From Saprospirales bacterium (lineage in GTDB: Bacteria; Bacteroidota; Bacteroidia; Chitinophagales; Saprospiraceae), in contig REEO01000050.1 in NCBI GenBank assembly GCA_007695035.1, positions 1-64,000 of the forward strand: a stretch of DNA of 64,000 nt, given 5' to 3'. Numbering within the stretch: position 1 is the stretch's first letter; each line of letters begins with the position of its first letter. Below, one piece after another: positions 54,172-62,512 of this stretch. Made by a program: the position numbers and the translations under genes. Under the pieces are notes generated by a model. The model was given only the letters and a program-made list of their open reading frames with translations. It was not told the DNA's origin and ran no database searches.

Positions 54172-54942
54172 ATGAAATTATCGGAATACAAGAGATTAGG
54201 CATATTGGAGGCCTATGTTTTAGGGGTATTGGACCCCGAGAGAACGGAGCAACTCGAATCAGATCTGGAGACCAATGTCGCACTGAGAAGAGAATTGAAT
54301 GAAATAGAGGGAAGGCTGGAGAATTTTAAGAAGAATTTCACCCGCTCGGACAGAAAGGAAAAGGGTACAGGCAATTCCCCAAAAAAGAAACCTTCTGCAG
54401 GCAGTTCAAAAAACCGACGTATTGTAACGGGCTTGTTAATACTTCTTGTCGTAGGTCTGACTTTTGTCTTCCTCTCTACCCTTTATCAACAAGCTGCTGT
54501 TCAGGGTGAATTAAGTGAAACCAACTTACGTCTTTCCCAAATTATGGAAGAAAACGATGCACTGGTGGTTGACAGAAAAACTATGGAAACCGGTCTTTGG
54601 ACTGCGGTGGAGAATTCCGATGCAGTAATCAGTCTCAGAGCCGGGGATGTATTTGGTGAAAGGCCAACAGGATATGTCGTAAAATGCCACCTTACCGACC
54701 GCTATATACTATTGATAGAAAATTTAATTCCACCCGATGAGGGACAGTTTTATCAAATGTGGGGGCGAACGGGCACAAGCTGGAGAAGAATGGGAATGAT
54801 CCAATTGGAGGACATGAATCCGGAAGGTGATCGCCAGGCATTCATATTTCCACAACCGTCTACCGATCTCGAATTGGTAACCTTAGAATCAATGCAGCCT
54901 CCGGAAAGCCCGGACAGGGGTGCAGTGGTTTTCCAGAGGTAA
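54172..54942 (+). CDS. Anti-sigma-K (RskA)-like membrane protein
   Basis: A 256-residue single-pass membrane protein. The cytoplasmic N-terminus (LEAYVLGVLDPERTEQLESD at about 12-31) has the anti-sigma layout, followed by a basic linker, a membrane segment near 83-103 (IVTGLLILLVVGLTFVFL) and a periplasmic RskA domain (about 110-256; PPDEGQFYQMWGRTGTSWRRMG). RskA proteins hold ECF sigma factors at the membrane. No sigma factor gene lies next to it, which is unusual for the family. Confidence 0.88.
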   Translation: MKLSEYKRLGILEAYVLGVLDPERTEQLESDLETNVALRRELNEIEGRLENFKKNFTRSDRKEKGTGNSPKKKPSAGSSKNRRIVTGLLILLVVGLTFVFLSTLYQQAAVQGELSETNLRLSQIMEENDALVVDRKTMETGLWTAVENSDAVISLRAGDVFGERPTGYVVKCHLTDRYILLIENLIPPDEGQFYQMWGRTGTSWRRMGMIQLEDMNPEGDRQAFIFPQPSTDLELVTLESMQPPESPDRGAVVFQR

Positions 54943-55035
54943 AGCATATTTCATCGGTTGTGATTACCTCCGGGCTGGAATTCATACACATTATGCTGTA
55001 ATTAACATTTATAAAATCAATTAAAAATCATACTC

Positions 55036-55431
55036 ATGAAGCTAATAGTAAATAACCTTTCCAATCATTTAGAGTATTCTGTAAAGAAGGAAAATGGCGC
55101 TGAGATCATTCTAAATGCAAATGGCAAAGGTATCAGTCCGATGGATGGACTTCTAGGTTGCGTTGCAGCCTGCAGTGCGGTGGATATAGAACTTATACTG
55201 GAAAAAATGAGGCAAAAATTGGAAACCCTGACCGTGGAGGCAAAGGGAAAGAGAGCCGATGATCAAACACCTAAGTTTTTCCGCAAAATGCACCTGGAAT
55301 TCAAACTGAGCGGTGATATTAAAAAATCGGCAGCAGAGAAAGCGGTGAGATTGGCAGTTGAAAAGTACTGTTCCGTGGCGAGTTCACTGAAGCCCGATAT
55401 TGATATCAGTTGGAATGTAACCATCGAATAG
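55036..55431 (+). CDS. OsmC family protein
   Basis: A 131-residue OsmC/Ohr-fold protein. The two conserved Cys are in GLLGCVAACSAVDI near 39-52 and KYCSVASSLKP near 113-123, the peroxidatic and resolving positions of the family. SPMDGLL precedes the first Cys helix. The sequence resembles the YhfA subgroup of OsmC more than Ohr. Probable role in reducing organic peroxides or in thiol chemistry; unproven. A strong terminator follows. Confidence 0.9.
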   Translation: MKLIVNNLSNHLEYSVKKENGAEIILNANGKGISPMDGLLGCVAACSAVDIELILEKMRQKLETLTVEAKGKRADDQTPKFFRKMHLEFKLSGDIKKSAAEKAVRLAVEKYCSVASSLKPDIDISWNVTIE

Positions 55432-55453
55432 ATAGAAGACCCAGGGGCAAAAA

Positions 55454-55484
55454 AAAAGGGGAGGCCTTTCGACTTCCCCTTTTG
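55454..55484 (+). terminator. Rho-independent terminator after the OsmC gene
   Basis: AAAAGGGGA (55454-55462) pairs with TCCCCTTTT (55475-55483). It may serve both strands, since T runs lie on both sides. Confidence 0.8.
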
Positions 55485-55631
55485 GCAGTGTGCTTAACAC
55501 TTTTGTTTTCAATTGGACTTACAGCCTGGCTGCTATCCAATCAAATTCTAACCCTGTAAAGGGCTAAACATAAAACACTTATAATAACCTGTAGGTATAT
55601 GGATTAAGAGAATCCGTCACACCCCATCTTA

Positions 55632-55826
55632 TTAGTCGGCAATTTTTACGTTTACGGCATTGGGTCCTCTCCTGCCCTCCTGGACATCAAAAACCACTAC
55701 ATCGTTGTCCCGGATATCATCGATAAGACCAGAGGCGTGAACGAAAATATCGTTCTCTTCGCCTTCTGCGCGGATGAAACCAAAACCTTTAGAATCATTG
55801 AAAAATTTTACAACTCCTTTCTTCAT
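55632..55826 (-). CDS. Cold-shock domain protein
   Basis: A 64-residue CspA-type single-strand nucleic-acid-binding protein. RNP1 is KGFGFI at 13-18 and RNP2 is DIFVHAS near 26-32. It ends KIAD with no extension. It lies behind an unusually long untranslated leader, as is common for cold-shock mRNAs. Confidence 0.96.
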   Translation of the reverse strand: MKKGVVKFFNDSKGFGFIRAEGEENDIFVHASGLIDDIRDNDVVVFDVQEGRRGPNAVNVKIAD

Positions 55827-56089
55827 TGGTAAAAAACTTTAAATATTAAAAAAAACTAAATACTAACCTGTTGAGAGTTTGTCAACTTAAAGACTTGCAG
55901 GATATTAAGGGTTGTAAAATGGTAGGTAACTTATGTACTCCAACTTAATTTCCGCCAATTGGCGAAACAACCAGTCCCAATCGGGGTAATCACAAACAAA
56001 CTTAAATTTCAAACTACTGTTTCCTACTTATAGAAAACAAAATAGAAACGCACGTTTTTAGAACGAATTGTATAAAGTTACGCTTCTCT
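55827..56089 (-). promoter_or_regulatory. Long 5' leader of the cold-shock gene
   Basis: About 263 bases lie between the start codon and the nearest -7 box (56095). No protein frame on the minus strand is convincing. Cold-shock mRNAs in other bacteria carry long temperature-sensing leaders, so a similar role is inferred; no specific fold was worked out. Confidence 0.45.
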
Positions 56090-56094
56090 CCCCA

Positions 56095-56102
56095 CAAAGA
56101 TA
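56095..56102 (-). promoter_or_regulatory. -7 promoter element for the cold-shock gene
   Basis: TATCTTTG on the minus strand fits TAnnTTTG and is followed by TG. Confidence 0.5.
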
Positions 56103-56198
56103 CAATATTTTTACAACTTGGGTAAACTATTTTTGAAGGATGCATCAAAACTGCCCTGGATTACTCATTTTCAGGGCGAAATATTTTATTCAAAAAAA

Positions 56199-56693
56199 TT
56201 ATCTGCGCATTACAGCACCGGTTCTAACCTCCGGTTTGTGAATTTGAATAAAGGCGACCTGTTCCATTGCGTGGCAAGAATTACACTGCAAAGTCATCAG
56301 TTCGAATGCTTCATCAAAAATCTGTTTGTCCTCCTCCGCGATGGCATTTGCCATTTCGGGAATGACCACATCCATAAAGTGCTGACCTGAAGCTGCTCTT
56401 GCCGGTCTTCGTTCAAATCCATCTTCAATGGACTTCCTCATTTCATCCAATTGGTATTCCGCATACTGCCAGTTTTCATCCTCTCCTGCCCAGTACATTT
56501 CTACATATCGGTGATGGACATCCATCATAGATCGGGCAAAACCGCCAAACTGCCCTGCGACTATCTCAAACTTTTCATCCGTTACACCTCTCAGCCAGCC
56601 ATCAGAACCAACTGAGGTCGACCTTTCTTCAACAGGTCCAGCACAGTAAATCAACAATAGGGAAGAAAACACAACCAGTAATACGTATCTCAT
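56199..56693 (-). CDS. Lipoprotein with c-type heme motif
   Basis: A 164-residue exported protein. The ATG at 56693 starts a signal sequence MRYVLLVVFSSLLLIYCAG with a lipobox-like Cys at 17; an upstream in-frame ATG at 56768 lies against mnmE's end and adds no signal character. The mature part is helical (QYAEYQLDEMRKSIEDGF) with a single CNSCH heme-binding motif near 141-145. It looks like a small helical cytochrome c. Partner unknown. It is 76 bases downstream of mnmE. Confidence 0.82.
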   Translation of the reverse strand: MRYVLLVVFSSLLLIYCAGPVEERSTSVGSDGWLRGVTDEKFEIVAGQFGGFARSMMDVHHRYVEMYWAGEDENWQYAEYQLDEMRKSIEDGFERRPARAASGQHFMDVVIPEMANAIAEEDKQIFDEAFELMTLQCNSCHAMEQVAFIQIHKPEVRTGAVMRR

Positions 56694-56769
56694 GTCTAAA
56701 ATTTTAAGTGAAATGTAATCACACGCAAATATAATAATTTGACTTGAAAATGGCAAAAACTGAAACAAT

Positions 56770-58191
56770 TTATTTTCCTATACAAAACCTGGAAAAAATA
56801 TTACCAAGCAGGTCCTCTGAGGTTATGCCCTTTCCCAGAATTTCGCCCAGGTAGTTCATAGCGTGACGGATATCCATGGCAATGAGATCTGCGGGCATGT
56901 TGTTTTCCAGCCCCTCCAAAACTGCCTCAAGGGCCTCCCGTGTTTTTAAAAGAGAGCGATAATGTCTGGTATTGTGGAGAACGGTGTCAGTCGTTCCCTT
57001 GCTCATTTGCTTAAATTGTTTCAGGAGCACTCCTTTGAGTACGTCTAAACCAGTTTGGTCTATTGCAGAAAGCGTGACGAAAAATGCCCTTTGGGAGATC
57101 TTTTGCTCACTCTTCTTTATCAATTGCTCATCGACAAGATCCCTCTTATTAGCCACCGCAATAACCTGCGTGTTTGGACCCGATACTTTTTCAATGTCTG
57201 AAAGAACCTCCTCCGGGCCGGTATTCTTGACGTCAAAAACGTAGATAAGAATAGCTGATCCGGCAATTTTGGCCATCGTTTTCTCAATACCAATTTCCTC
57301 AATAGTGTCACCGGCCTCCCGGATTCCCGCTGTGTCTATCAATCTGAATGGAACGCCTTCCAGATAGATTATTTCCTCAATGGTATCCCGGGTGGTTCCC
57401 TCAATATCAGAAACAATGGCCCTGTCCTCTTCCAGTAGTGCATTTAACAGGGTAGATTTTCCGGCATTCGGACGGCCTGCGATCACGGTGCAAACTCCTT
57501 TTTTGATGGCATTTCCCATGGAAAAAGAATCAAGGAGCCGGTCTATGTAAGCGTTTATTTCTTCCACCAAACTACCCAGTTCCTTGCGATCGGCAAATTC
57601 CACATCCTCCTCACCAAAATCCAATTCAAGCTCAATCATACTGGCGAAATGGACGAGTTTTTCCCGCAGGGCTTCAATTTTTTTGCTAAAGCCACCTCGC
57701 ATTTGGTCCACAGCCAGTTGGTGCTGGGACTTTGTTTCAGAATCAATGAGATCAATAACCGCTTCCGCCTGAGCAAGATCCAGTTTTCCGTTAAAAAAAG
57801 CGCGCATGGTAAACTCACCGGGACCTGCCGGTCTGGCACCATCTCTGACAAGTTGTTCGGTAATCTGTTGTACGATAAACTCGGAGCCGTGGCACGATAT
57901 TTCCACCACATTTTCCCCTGTGTAAGAGGCAGGCCCAGGAAAGCAAGCCAACACCACTTCATCCAGCAATTCATCCACTTCGTCCCACAGTCTGGTAAAA
58001 AGCAGCTCCCTTGATTCCAATTCGACCAATTGCTGTTTTCGACAGCGTTTGGCAACAATATTCAGGGCATCCGGGCCACTGATGCGAATAACTGCTATGG
58101 CAGATTTTCCCGGCGGGGTGCTTCTCGCTACAATGGTGTCTTTATTCACAATTCTGGTGTTTGTGGACGGTCCGTCATTTGGTTTTAACAC
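56770..58191 (-). CDS. mnmE: tRNA uridine-5-carboxymethylaminomethyl modification GTPase MnmE
   Basis: A 473-residue enzyme that with MnmG modifies U34 of certain tRNAs. The N-terminal folate-binding domain starts DTIVARSTPPGKSAIAVIRI. The G domain has GRPNAGKSTLL, DTAGIRE and ANKRDLVD. The C-terminus FCIGK carries the catalytic Cys. The start is uncertain: GTG at 58191 overlaps the AraC gene by 17 bases, while GTG at 58149 would begin just before the conserved NKDTIVA and gives a more typical N-terminus. Confidence 0.95.
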   Translation of the reverse strand: MLKPNDGPSTNTRIVNKDTIVARSTPPGKSAIAVIRISGPDALNIVAKRCRKQQLVELESRELLFTRLWDEVDELLDEVVLACFPGPASYTGENVVEISCHGSEFIVQQITEQLVRDGARPAGPGEFTMRAFFNGKLDLAQAEAVIDLIDSETKSQHQLAVDQMRGGFSKKIEALREKLVHFASMIELELDFGEEDVEFADRKELGSLVEEINAYIDRLLDSFSMGNAIKKGVCTVIAGRPNAGKSTLLNALLEEDRAIVSDIEGTTRDTIEEIIYLEGVPFRLIDTAGIREAGDTIEEIGIEKTMAKIAGSAILIYVFDVKNTGPEEVLSDIEKVSGPNTQVIAVANKRDLVDEQLIKKSEQKISQRAFFVTLSAIDQTGLDVLKGVLLKQFKQMSKGTTDTVLHNTRHYRSLLKTREALEAVLEGLENNMPADLIAMDIRHAMNYLGEILGKGITSEDLLGNIFSRFCIGK

Positions 58192-59128
58192 CTAGTTTTT
58201 TAGCAGCAAAAACAGCTGGAGTATCACCAAACCGCTTTTTGAAAGCGGCGATAAAGTGACTGGGGTTGCTGTAACCGATTTGATAGGCCACCTCGGACAC
58301 ATTGTAGTCTGTGGTCTGAAGCAACTCCATGGCATGGTCCAGCCGGACTTCTTGACAAAAATCCCGCACCGATTTTCCAAAGGTGCGTTTGAAACCGCCC
58401 CTCAGGGCATGGGCAGAAATACCTAGTTTAGTGGCATATTCACTGGTTATATTTTCATCCATCGTACTGATTAGCTCTGCCCTGAACGTCTTCATGTGTT
58501 CAAACAATTCTCCGTGTTGAAGGAAAGGACATTTAGATTCGGCTATTTTCTCCTTTTTCCCGTCTAAAGCAAGGGCAAAAAATTCGGTGACTTTGGCGCG
58601 TGTCCATGCTTTGAGAGAATTGATTCCCACCGGAGGAGTAACCACTTGCATAAGAGCCAGTCTAGCCTGCGGTGGCAGCGTAATCACTTCAGCTGATTTT
58701 CCTTTTCCACCCGGAAAGTATCCGCCTTTCATAACCTCTCGGTAACCTGCACCGGATTCTCCGGTCAAAAAACTGTGAAGTACAAGAACGTCAATACGCA
58801 ATAAAAGTACCTCTGTTTCCTCCCCCCCGAGTTGGTAATTTGCTTTCCACTCCCCCATTGGATAAAACAAGGTCAATGAATCACCCGCATCCAGCCGATA
58901 AGAAGCTCGGCTGTATCCCACCTCTATGTCCAGACTGCCTTTGAGGGTATTCACAACCAGGATATCATTGGGTGCCAGATTGGTGGCCTGACTTTGGGAA
59001 CCGACATGGGCAAGTTCTCTGTGCAAAAAGCCCAATCCCCTTTCGGTACATGAAAATGGTCTAACTGTCTGAGTATCTGACACGGTCCGTTTTACTTTTT
59101 GGAGGTGCGAATTTAACATTAATTTCAT
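58175..59128 (-). CDS. AraC family transcriptional regulator
   Basis: A 317-residue regulator. The N-terminal part (about 1-200) is a divergent sensing domain. The C-terminal AraC DNA-binding domain has two helix-turn-helix units: ITSEYATKLGISAHALRGGF near 228-247 and YNVSEVAYQIGYSNPSHFIA near 276-295, followed by FKKRFGDTPAVF. Its effector is unknown. The end overlaps the possible mnmE start by 17 bases, which suggests co-transcription. Confidence 0.9.
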   Translation of the reverse strand: MKLMLNSHLQKVKRTVSDTQTVRPFSCTERGLGFLHRELAHVGSQSQATNLAPNDILVVNTLKGSLDIEVGYSRASYRLDAGDSLTLFYPMGEWKANYQLGGEETEVLLLRIDVLVLHSFLTGESGAGYREVMKGGYFPGGKGKSAEVITLPPQARLALMQVVTPPVGINSLKAWTRAKVTEFFALALDGKKEKIAESKCPFLQHGELFEHMKTFRAELISTMDENITSEYATKLGISAHALRGGFKRTFGKSVRDFCQEVRLDHAMELLQTTDYNVSEVAYQIGYSNPSHFIAAFKKRFGDTPAVFAAKKLGVKTK

Positions 59129-59301
59129 TCAGATCAAAAGGTGAGATTGTAAAATGTCCCATGATTGGTTTCCTATTCCGGGAAACACAGGTACATTGTA
59201 ATTACGATTCGGTAGAAATCACAACTTACCCCTCACCTTCCCTTTGCGGAAAACTGTTTGTAAATCGCCTAATCCAATCCCAGTAATTATCTTAATTTTC
59301 G

Positions 59302-60306
59302 TCAGAGGGAGCAAACATATTCCATCAATTCAACCGAGCGCTTGGCGTAGGCATATTCGTTGTCATACCAGGCCATTATTCTATACAATTCACCCACCTT
59401 TGATGTGACCAATGCATCGAATACAGCGGAATGTGTATTGCCGATAATATCAGTGGATACAAGAGGTTCTTCCGTATATTCCAAAATGCCTTTAAGCTCA
59501 TTATTGGAAGCATCAGCTACAGCCTTGTTAATGGCTTCAACAGTAGTTTCTTTGTCCAACATAAAGGTAAACTCGGTTGAAGATCCACAGACAACAGGCA
59601 CCCTTAATGCGGACCCCGAGAGTTTCCCTTTAAGGTTTGGAAGCACGATCTCAGTGGCTTTGGTAGCACCTGTGGTAGTGGGAATAATAGACATAGCTGC
59701 CGCTCTGGCTCTTCTGAGGTCCTTGTGCGGTGCATCCATCAATCGTTGATCAGCAGTATATGCGTGAATGGTGGTCATAAAACCCTGCTTGATCCCAAAT
59801 GCTTCATCAAGGACACGGGCTACCGGAGCCAGACAGTTGGTCGTACAGGAAGCATTTGAGATGATCGCATCCTCCGCTTTCAAAATTCCCTCATTTACAC
59901 CCATCACTACTGTGGGGATTTCCCCTCCTTTTCCGGGAGCGGAAAGCACTACTTTTTTTGCTCCGGCCTGGCGGTGTTTAGAGGCTAATTCCCTAGTAAG
60001 GAAAATACCTGTACTTTCCAAAACCACATCTATATTTAAATCCGTCCACGGCAGCATCCGTGGGTCTTTTTCATTGTAGCACTTAACCGGTGGGGCGCCT
60101 TCAATAATCATTTCGGATTCATCGGCTTTAACAGAAAGCGGAAAATGACCATGGGCGGAATCGTATTTCAACAGGTGTACCAGTGTTTTGACATCGGTCA
60201 AATCGTTGATCGCCACGCATTCCATTTTATCGCTCTTGAGAATTTCTCTCAGACTGAGACGTCCTATGCGTCCAAATCCATTAATTGCTACTCTTATTTT
60301 TTCCAT
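59302..60306 (-). CDS. gap: Type I glyceraldehyde-3-phosphate dehydrogenase
   Basis: A 334-residue glycolytic enzyme. The Rossmann start is VAINGFGRIGRLSLRE, followed by INDLTD with the Asp that favours NAD. The catalytic Cys is in SNASCTTNCLAP near 149-160, and the catalytic His in TTIHAYTADQ. Length is standard. It follows pfkA by 19 bases, so the two form a glycolysis operon. Confidence 0.97.
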   Translation of the reverse strand: MEKIRVAINGFGRIGRLSLREILKSDKMECVAINDLTDVKTLVHLLKYDSAHGHFPLSVKADESEMIIEGAPPVKCYNEKDPRMLPWTDLNIDVVLESTGIFLTRELASKHRQAGAKKVVLSAPGKGGEIPTVVMGVNEGILKAEDAIISNASCTTNCLAPVARVLDEAFGIKQGFMTTIHAYTADQRLMDAPHKDLRRARAAAMSIIPTTTGATKATEIVLPNLKGKLSGSALRVPVVCGSSTEFTFMLDKETTVEAINKAVADASNNELKGILEYTEEPLVSTDIIGNTHSAVFDALVTSKVGELYRIMAWYDNEYAYAKRSVELMEYVCSL

Positions 60307-60326
60307 GCTGTTGTATTTTTATTTTT

Positions 60327-61307
60327 TTAGATAGATAAGATCTGAGCTATTTTAACCAGATTTTCATTCAATTGTTTCTTTTCCAGCTTGACAGTATTGA
60401 GGGGAGTTTCCACGATCTTACCACAATGGTAACTGGTCATGAAGCCTGTATTCCCATTTAAGAGCCCCTCTACTCCGGCCACTCCCATTTCACTAGCAAT
60501 AACCCGGTCAAAACACGAAGGGTCACCCCCGCGCTGAAGATGTCCCAGTATGGTCACCTTGGTTTCATAATCCTTGTACTTTTCATTCACAGCTTTGGCG
60601 AGTTCAACTGCTCCGCCATTCTCATTTCCTTCAGCGACTAGAACAATTGATGAGGTTTTCCTATTTCGGTAGCCTTTTCTCAATATAGCAATCAACTCTT
60701 CAATAGAAATATTTCTTTCAGGTACCATAATGCAAATGGCCCCCGATGCAATTCCCGAGCGCAGTGCAATAAATCCGGTATCCCTTCCCATCACCTCCAC
60801 AAAAAACAACCTGTTGTGCGAAAGTGCCGTATCTCTGATCTTATCTACACAACTCACCACCACATTGGATGCGGAATCGTATCCTATCGAATAGTCAGTA
60901 CCAGCAATATCGTTATCAATCGTGGCCGGGATGCCCACTACCTGGATGTCGTATTCTTTACTCAATTGAAGTGCCCCGGCAAAAGTTCCATCGCCTCCGA
61001 TCGCTACCAGCGCATCGATTTCATTTTTTTCCAAAACCTCCCATGCTCGTCTTCTCCCCTCCTCCGTTCTGAATTCAGGACTTCTTGACGACCTGAGTAT
61101 AGTACCTCCACTACCGAGGATATTATTTACAGAGCGCACACTCATTTCGCGCAAATTGCCATCAATCAGCCCTTTGTACCCCTCGTAAATTCCATAAATA
61201 CGAGTGTTGTAATACACGCAAGATCGCACCACAGCCCTAACTGCGGCATTCATTCCAGGGGCATCACCTCCCGATGTCAAAACTCCGATTCTCTTTATCT
61301 CACTCAT
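60327..61307 (-). CDS. pfkA: ATP-dependent 6-phosphofructokinase
   Basis: A 326-residue glycolytic kinase. The ATG at 61307 (MSEIKRIGVLTSGGDAPGMN) is the family start; the longer frame from 61346 would run through the promoter region. ATP use is indicated by GGDGTF (Gly rather than Asp) and by PATIDND, where PPi enzymes have Lys. MGRDTGFIAL and PERNISIEEL are further landmarks. It is first of a pair with gap and divergent from the NrtR-like regulator. Confidence 0.95.
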   Translation of the reverse strand: MSEIKRIGVLTSGGDAPGMNAAVRAVVRSCVYYNTRIYGIYEGYKGLIDGNLREMSVRSVNNILGSGGTILRSSRSPEFRTEEGRRRAWEVLEKNEIDALVAIGGDGTFAGALQLSKEYDIQVVGIPATIDNDIAGTDYSIGYDSASNVVVSCVDKIRDTALSHNRLFFVEVMGRDTGFIALRSGIASGAICIMVPERNISIEELIAILRKGYRNRKTSSIVLVAEGNENGGAVELAKAVNEKYKDYETKVTILGHLQRGGDPSCFDRVIASEMGVAGVEGLLNGNTGFMTSYHCGKIVETPLNTVKLEKKQLNENLVKIAQILSI

Positions 61308-61351
61308 AGAAAAAAATGTTGTGCAAAGTAAAGTAATATCCTGCAAACTAT

Positions 61352-61370
61352 TAGTGTATTTTTTACACTA
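61352..61370. promoter_or_regulatory. Palindromic candidate operator between pfkA and the NrtR-like gene
   Basis: TAGTGTA (61352-61358), five T, TACACTA (61364-61370): perfect 7-bp arms. It lies 45 bases before pfkA on one side and 140 bases before the regulator on the other. A pfkA -7-like TACTTTGCA lies near 61322-61330 on the minus strand, so a bound protein would sit upstream of or over the promoter region. Confidence 0.65.
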
Positions 61371-61509
61371 TCTAAAAAGTATTATCTTTACGTGTTCTAA
61401 AAAGGGTTTTGTTCAATGCTATGGCATACATCAACAATTTGGCCAAATGTAGGTATTGACGTAATATTGCCACTTTTTTGAGGCAAATAAATGAACAACA
61501 GAGATTTTA

Positions 61510-62235
61510 ATGGAGATAGCTGAGAATATCAACCTGCACATGCGGGAAATTGAGGACCATTTCAAGGCTGCCATTTCGGTGGATTGCGTGATATTTGGAT
61601 ATGACGAGTCCGAATTAAAGGTACTTACGCTAGACTGCAATATGGAACCTTATCTGGGTTTTCCCTCACTATTAGGGGATTTAGTAAAGAACGACGAGAA
61701 TTTAGATGAAGCTGCAACCAGGATACTCTTTGAAAGAACTGGCATCACAGATGTCTTTTTAGAGCAGGTCAAGGCCTTTGGCGAGACTGACCGGCATCCT
61801 ATGGGACGAGTACTCACAGTTGCCTATTATGCCCTCATCAAGGTGGAAGATTACAGGCAAAACGGACAACCCCGGGGCATCGGGGCCAAATGGAGGTCAA
61901 TTTCACAACTGAATGAAATGGCCTTTGATCACAAAAATATATTGGATTCTTCCCTTCATCTCCTCAGAAAAAGACTTATAGAATACCCGCTCTGGATGAA
62001 GTTACTTCCGAAACACTTCTCCCTGCCCGAATTGCAGAATTTATTTGAGGCCGTGCTCGCCAAATCTATTGATAAGCGCAATTTTAGAAAAAAAATATCC
62101 AAACTCGGGATAATTAAAGAGGTCGGTAAAAAACAGGAGGATGTACCTCACAGACCCGCCAAACTTTACGCTGTCAATGAGAAGAAGTTGCGAGAGGATT
62201 ATTCGTTTCTGCTCAAAAATCCATTTATCTCGTAG
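61510..62235 (+). CDS. NrtR-like Nudix-domain transcriptional regulator
   Basis: A 241-residue protein. A Nudix-like domain (about 18-150) is followed by a winged-helix domain (about 165-235; SLPELQNLFEAVLAKSIDKR then FRKKISKLGIIKEV). The Nudix box region (GDLVKNDENLDEAATRILFERTG) lacks the catalytic REUxEE residues, so the domain probably binds a ligand without hydrolysing it, as in NrtR-type regulators of sugar or NAD metabolism. It is divergent from pfkA-gap with a palindrome between, so control of glycolysis is a reasonable inference. Confidence 0.88.
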   Translation: MEIAENINLHMREIEDHFKAAISVDCVIFGYDESELKVLTLDCNMEPYLGFPSLLGDLVKNDENLDEAATRILFERTGITDVFLEQVKAFGETDRHPMGRVLTVAYYALIKVEDYRQNGQPRGIGAKWRSISQLNEMAFDHKNILDSSLHLLRKRLIEYPLWMKLLPKHFSLPELQNLFEAVLAKSIDKRNFRKKISKLGIIKEVGKKQEDVPHRPAKLYAVNEKKLREDYSFLLKNPFIS

Positions 62236-62512
62236 GATTACTTGAGTTGGATTCAATTAAGCATCTCCCCCTATCGCAGTTGCCAAACGCAATCACTCCG
62301 GATAAAAACTGTCAATACTACAGACCAGAATCTGGTAAACCTTTTGTTTGAGGACTCACCTGATGGTTTCAAAAAGTATCACCCTTGATGGCACACTTTT
62401 CATCAAAAATCTTCACAATCTGCAGGGGATGAATTTTTCAAGCGGATTTTAAAATCTAGGGCCACTTACAGCAGTAATAGTGGATATGCAAGTTTTCTAA
62501 GTGTTGTAACGA

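Noticed and set aside
59168-59186. GTTTCC-N7-GGAAAC inverted repeat upstream of the AraC gene
   Set aside because: Six-base arms are too short and isolated to support an operator call.
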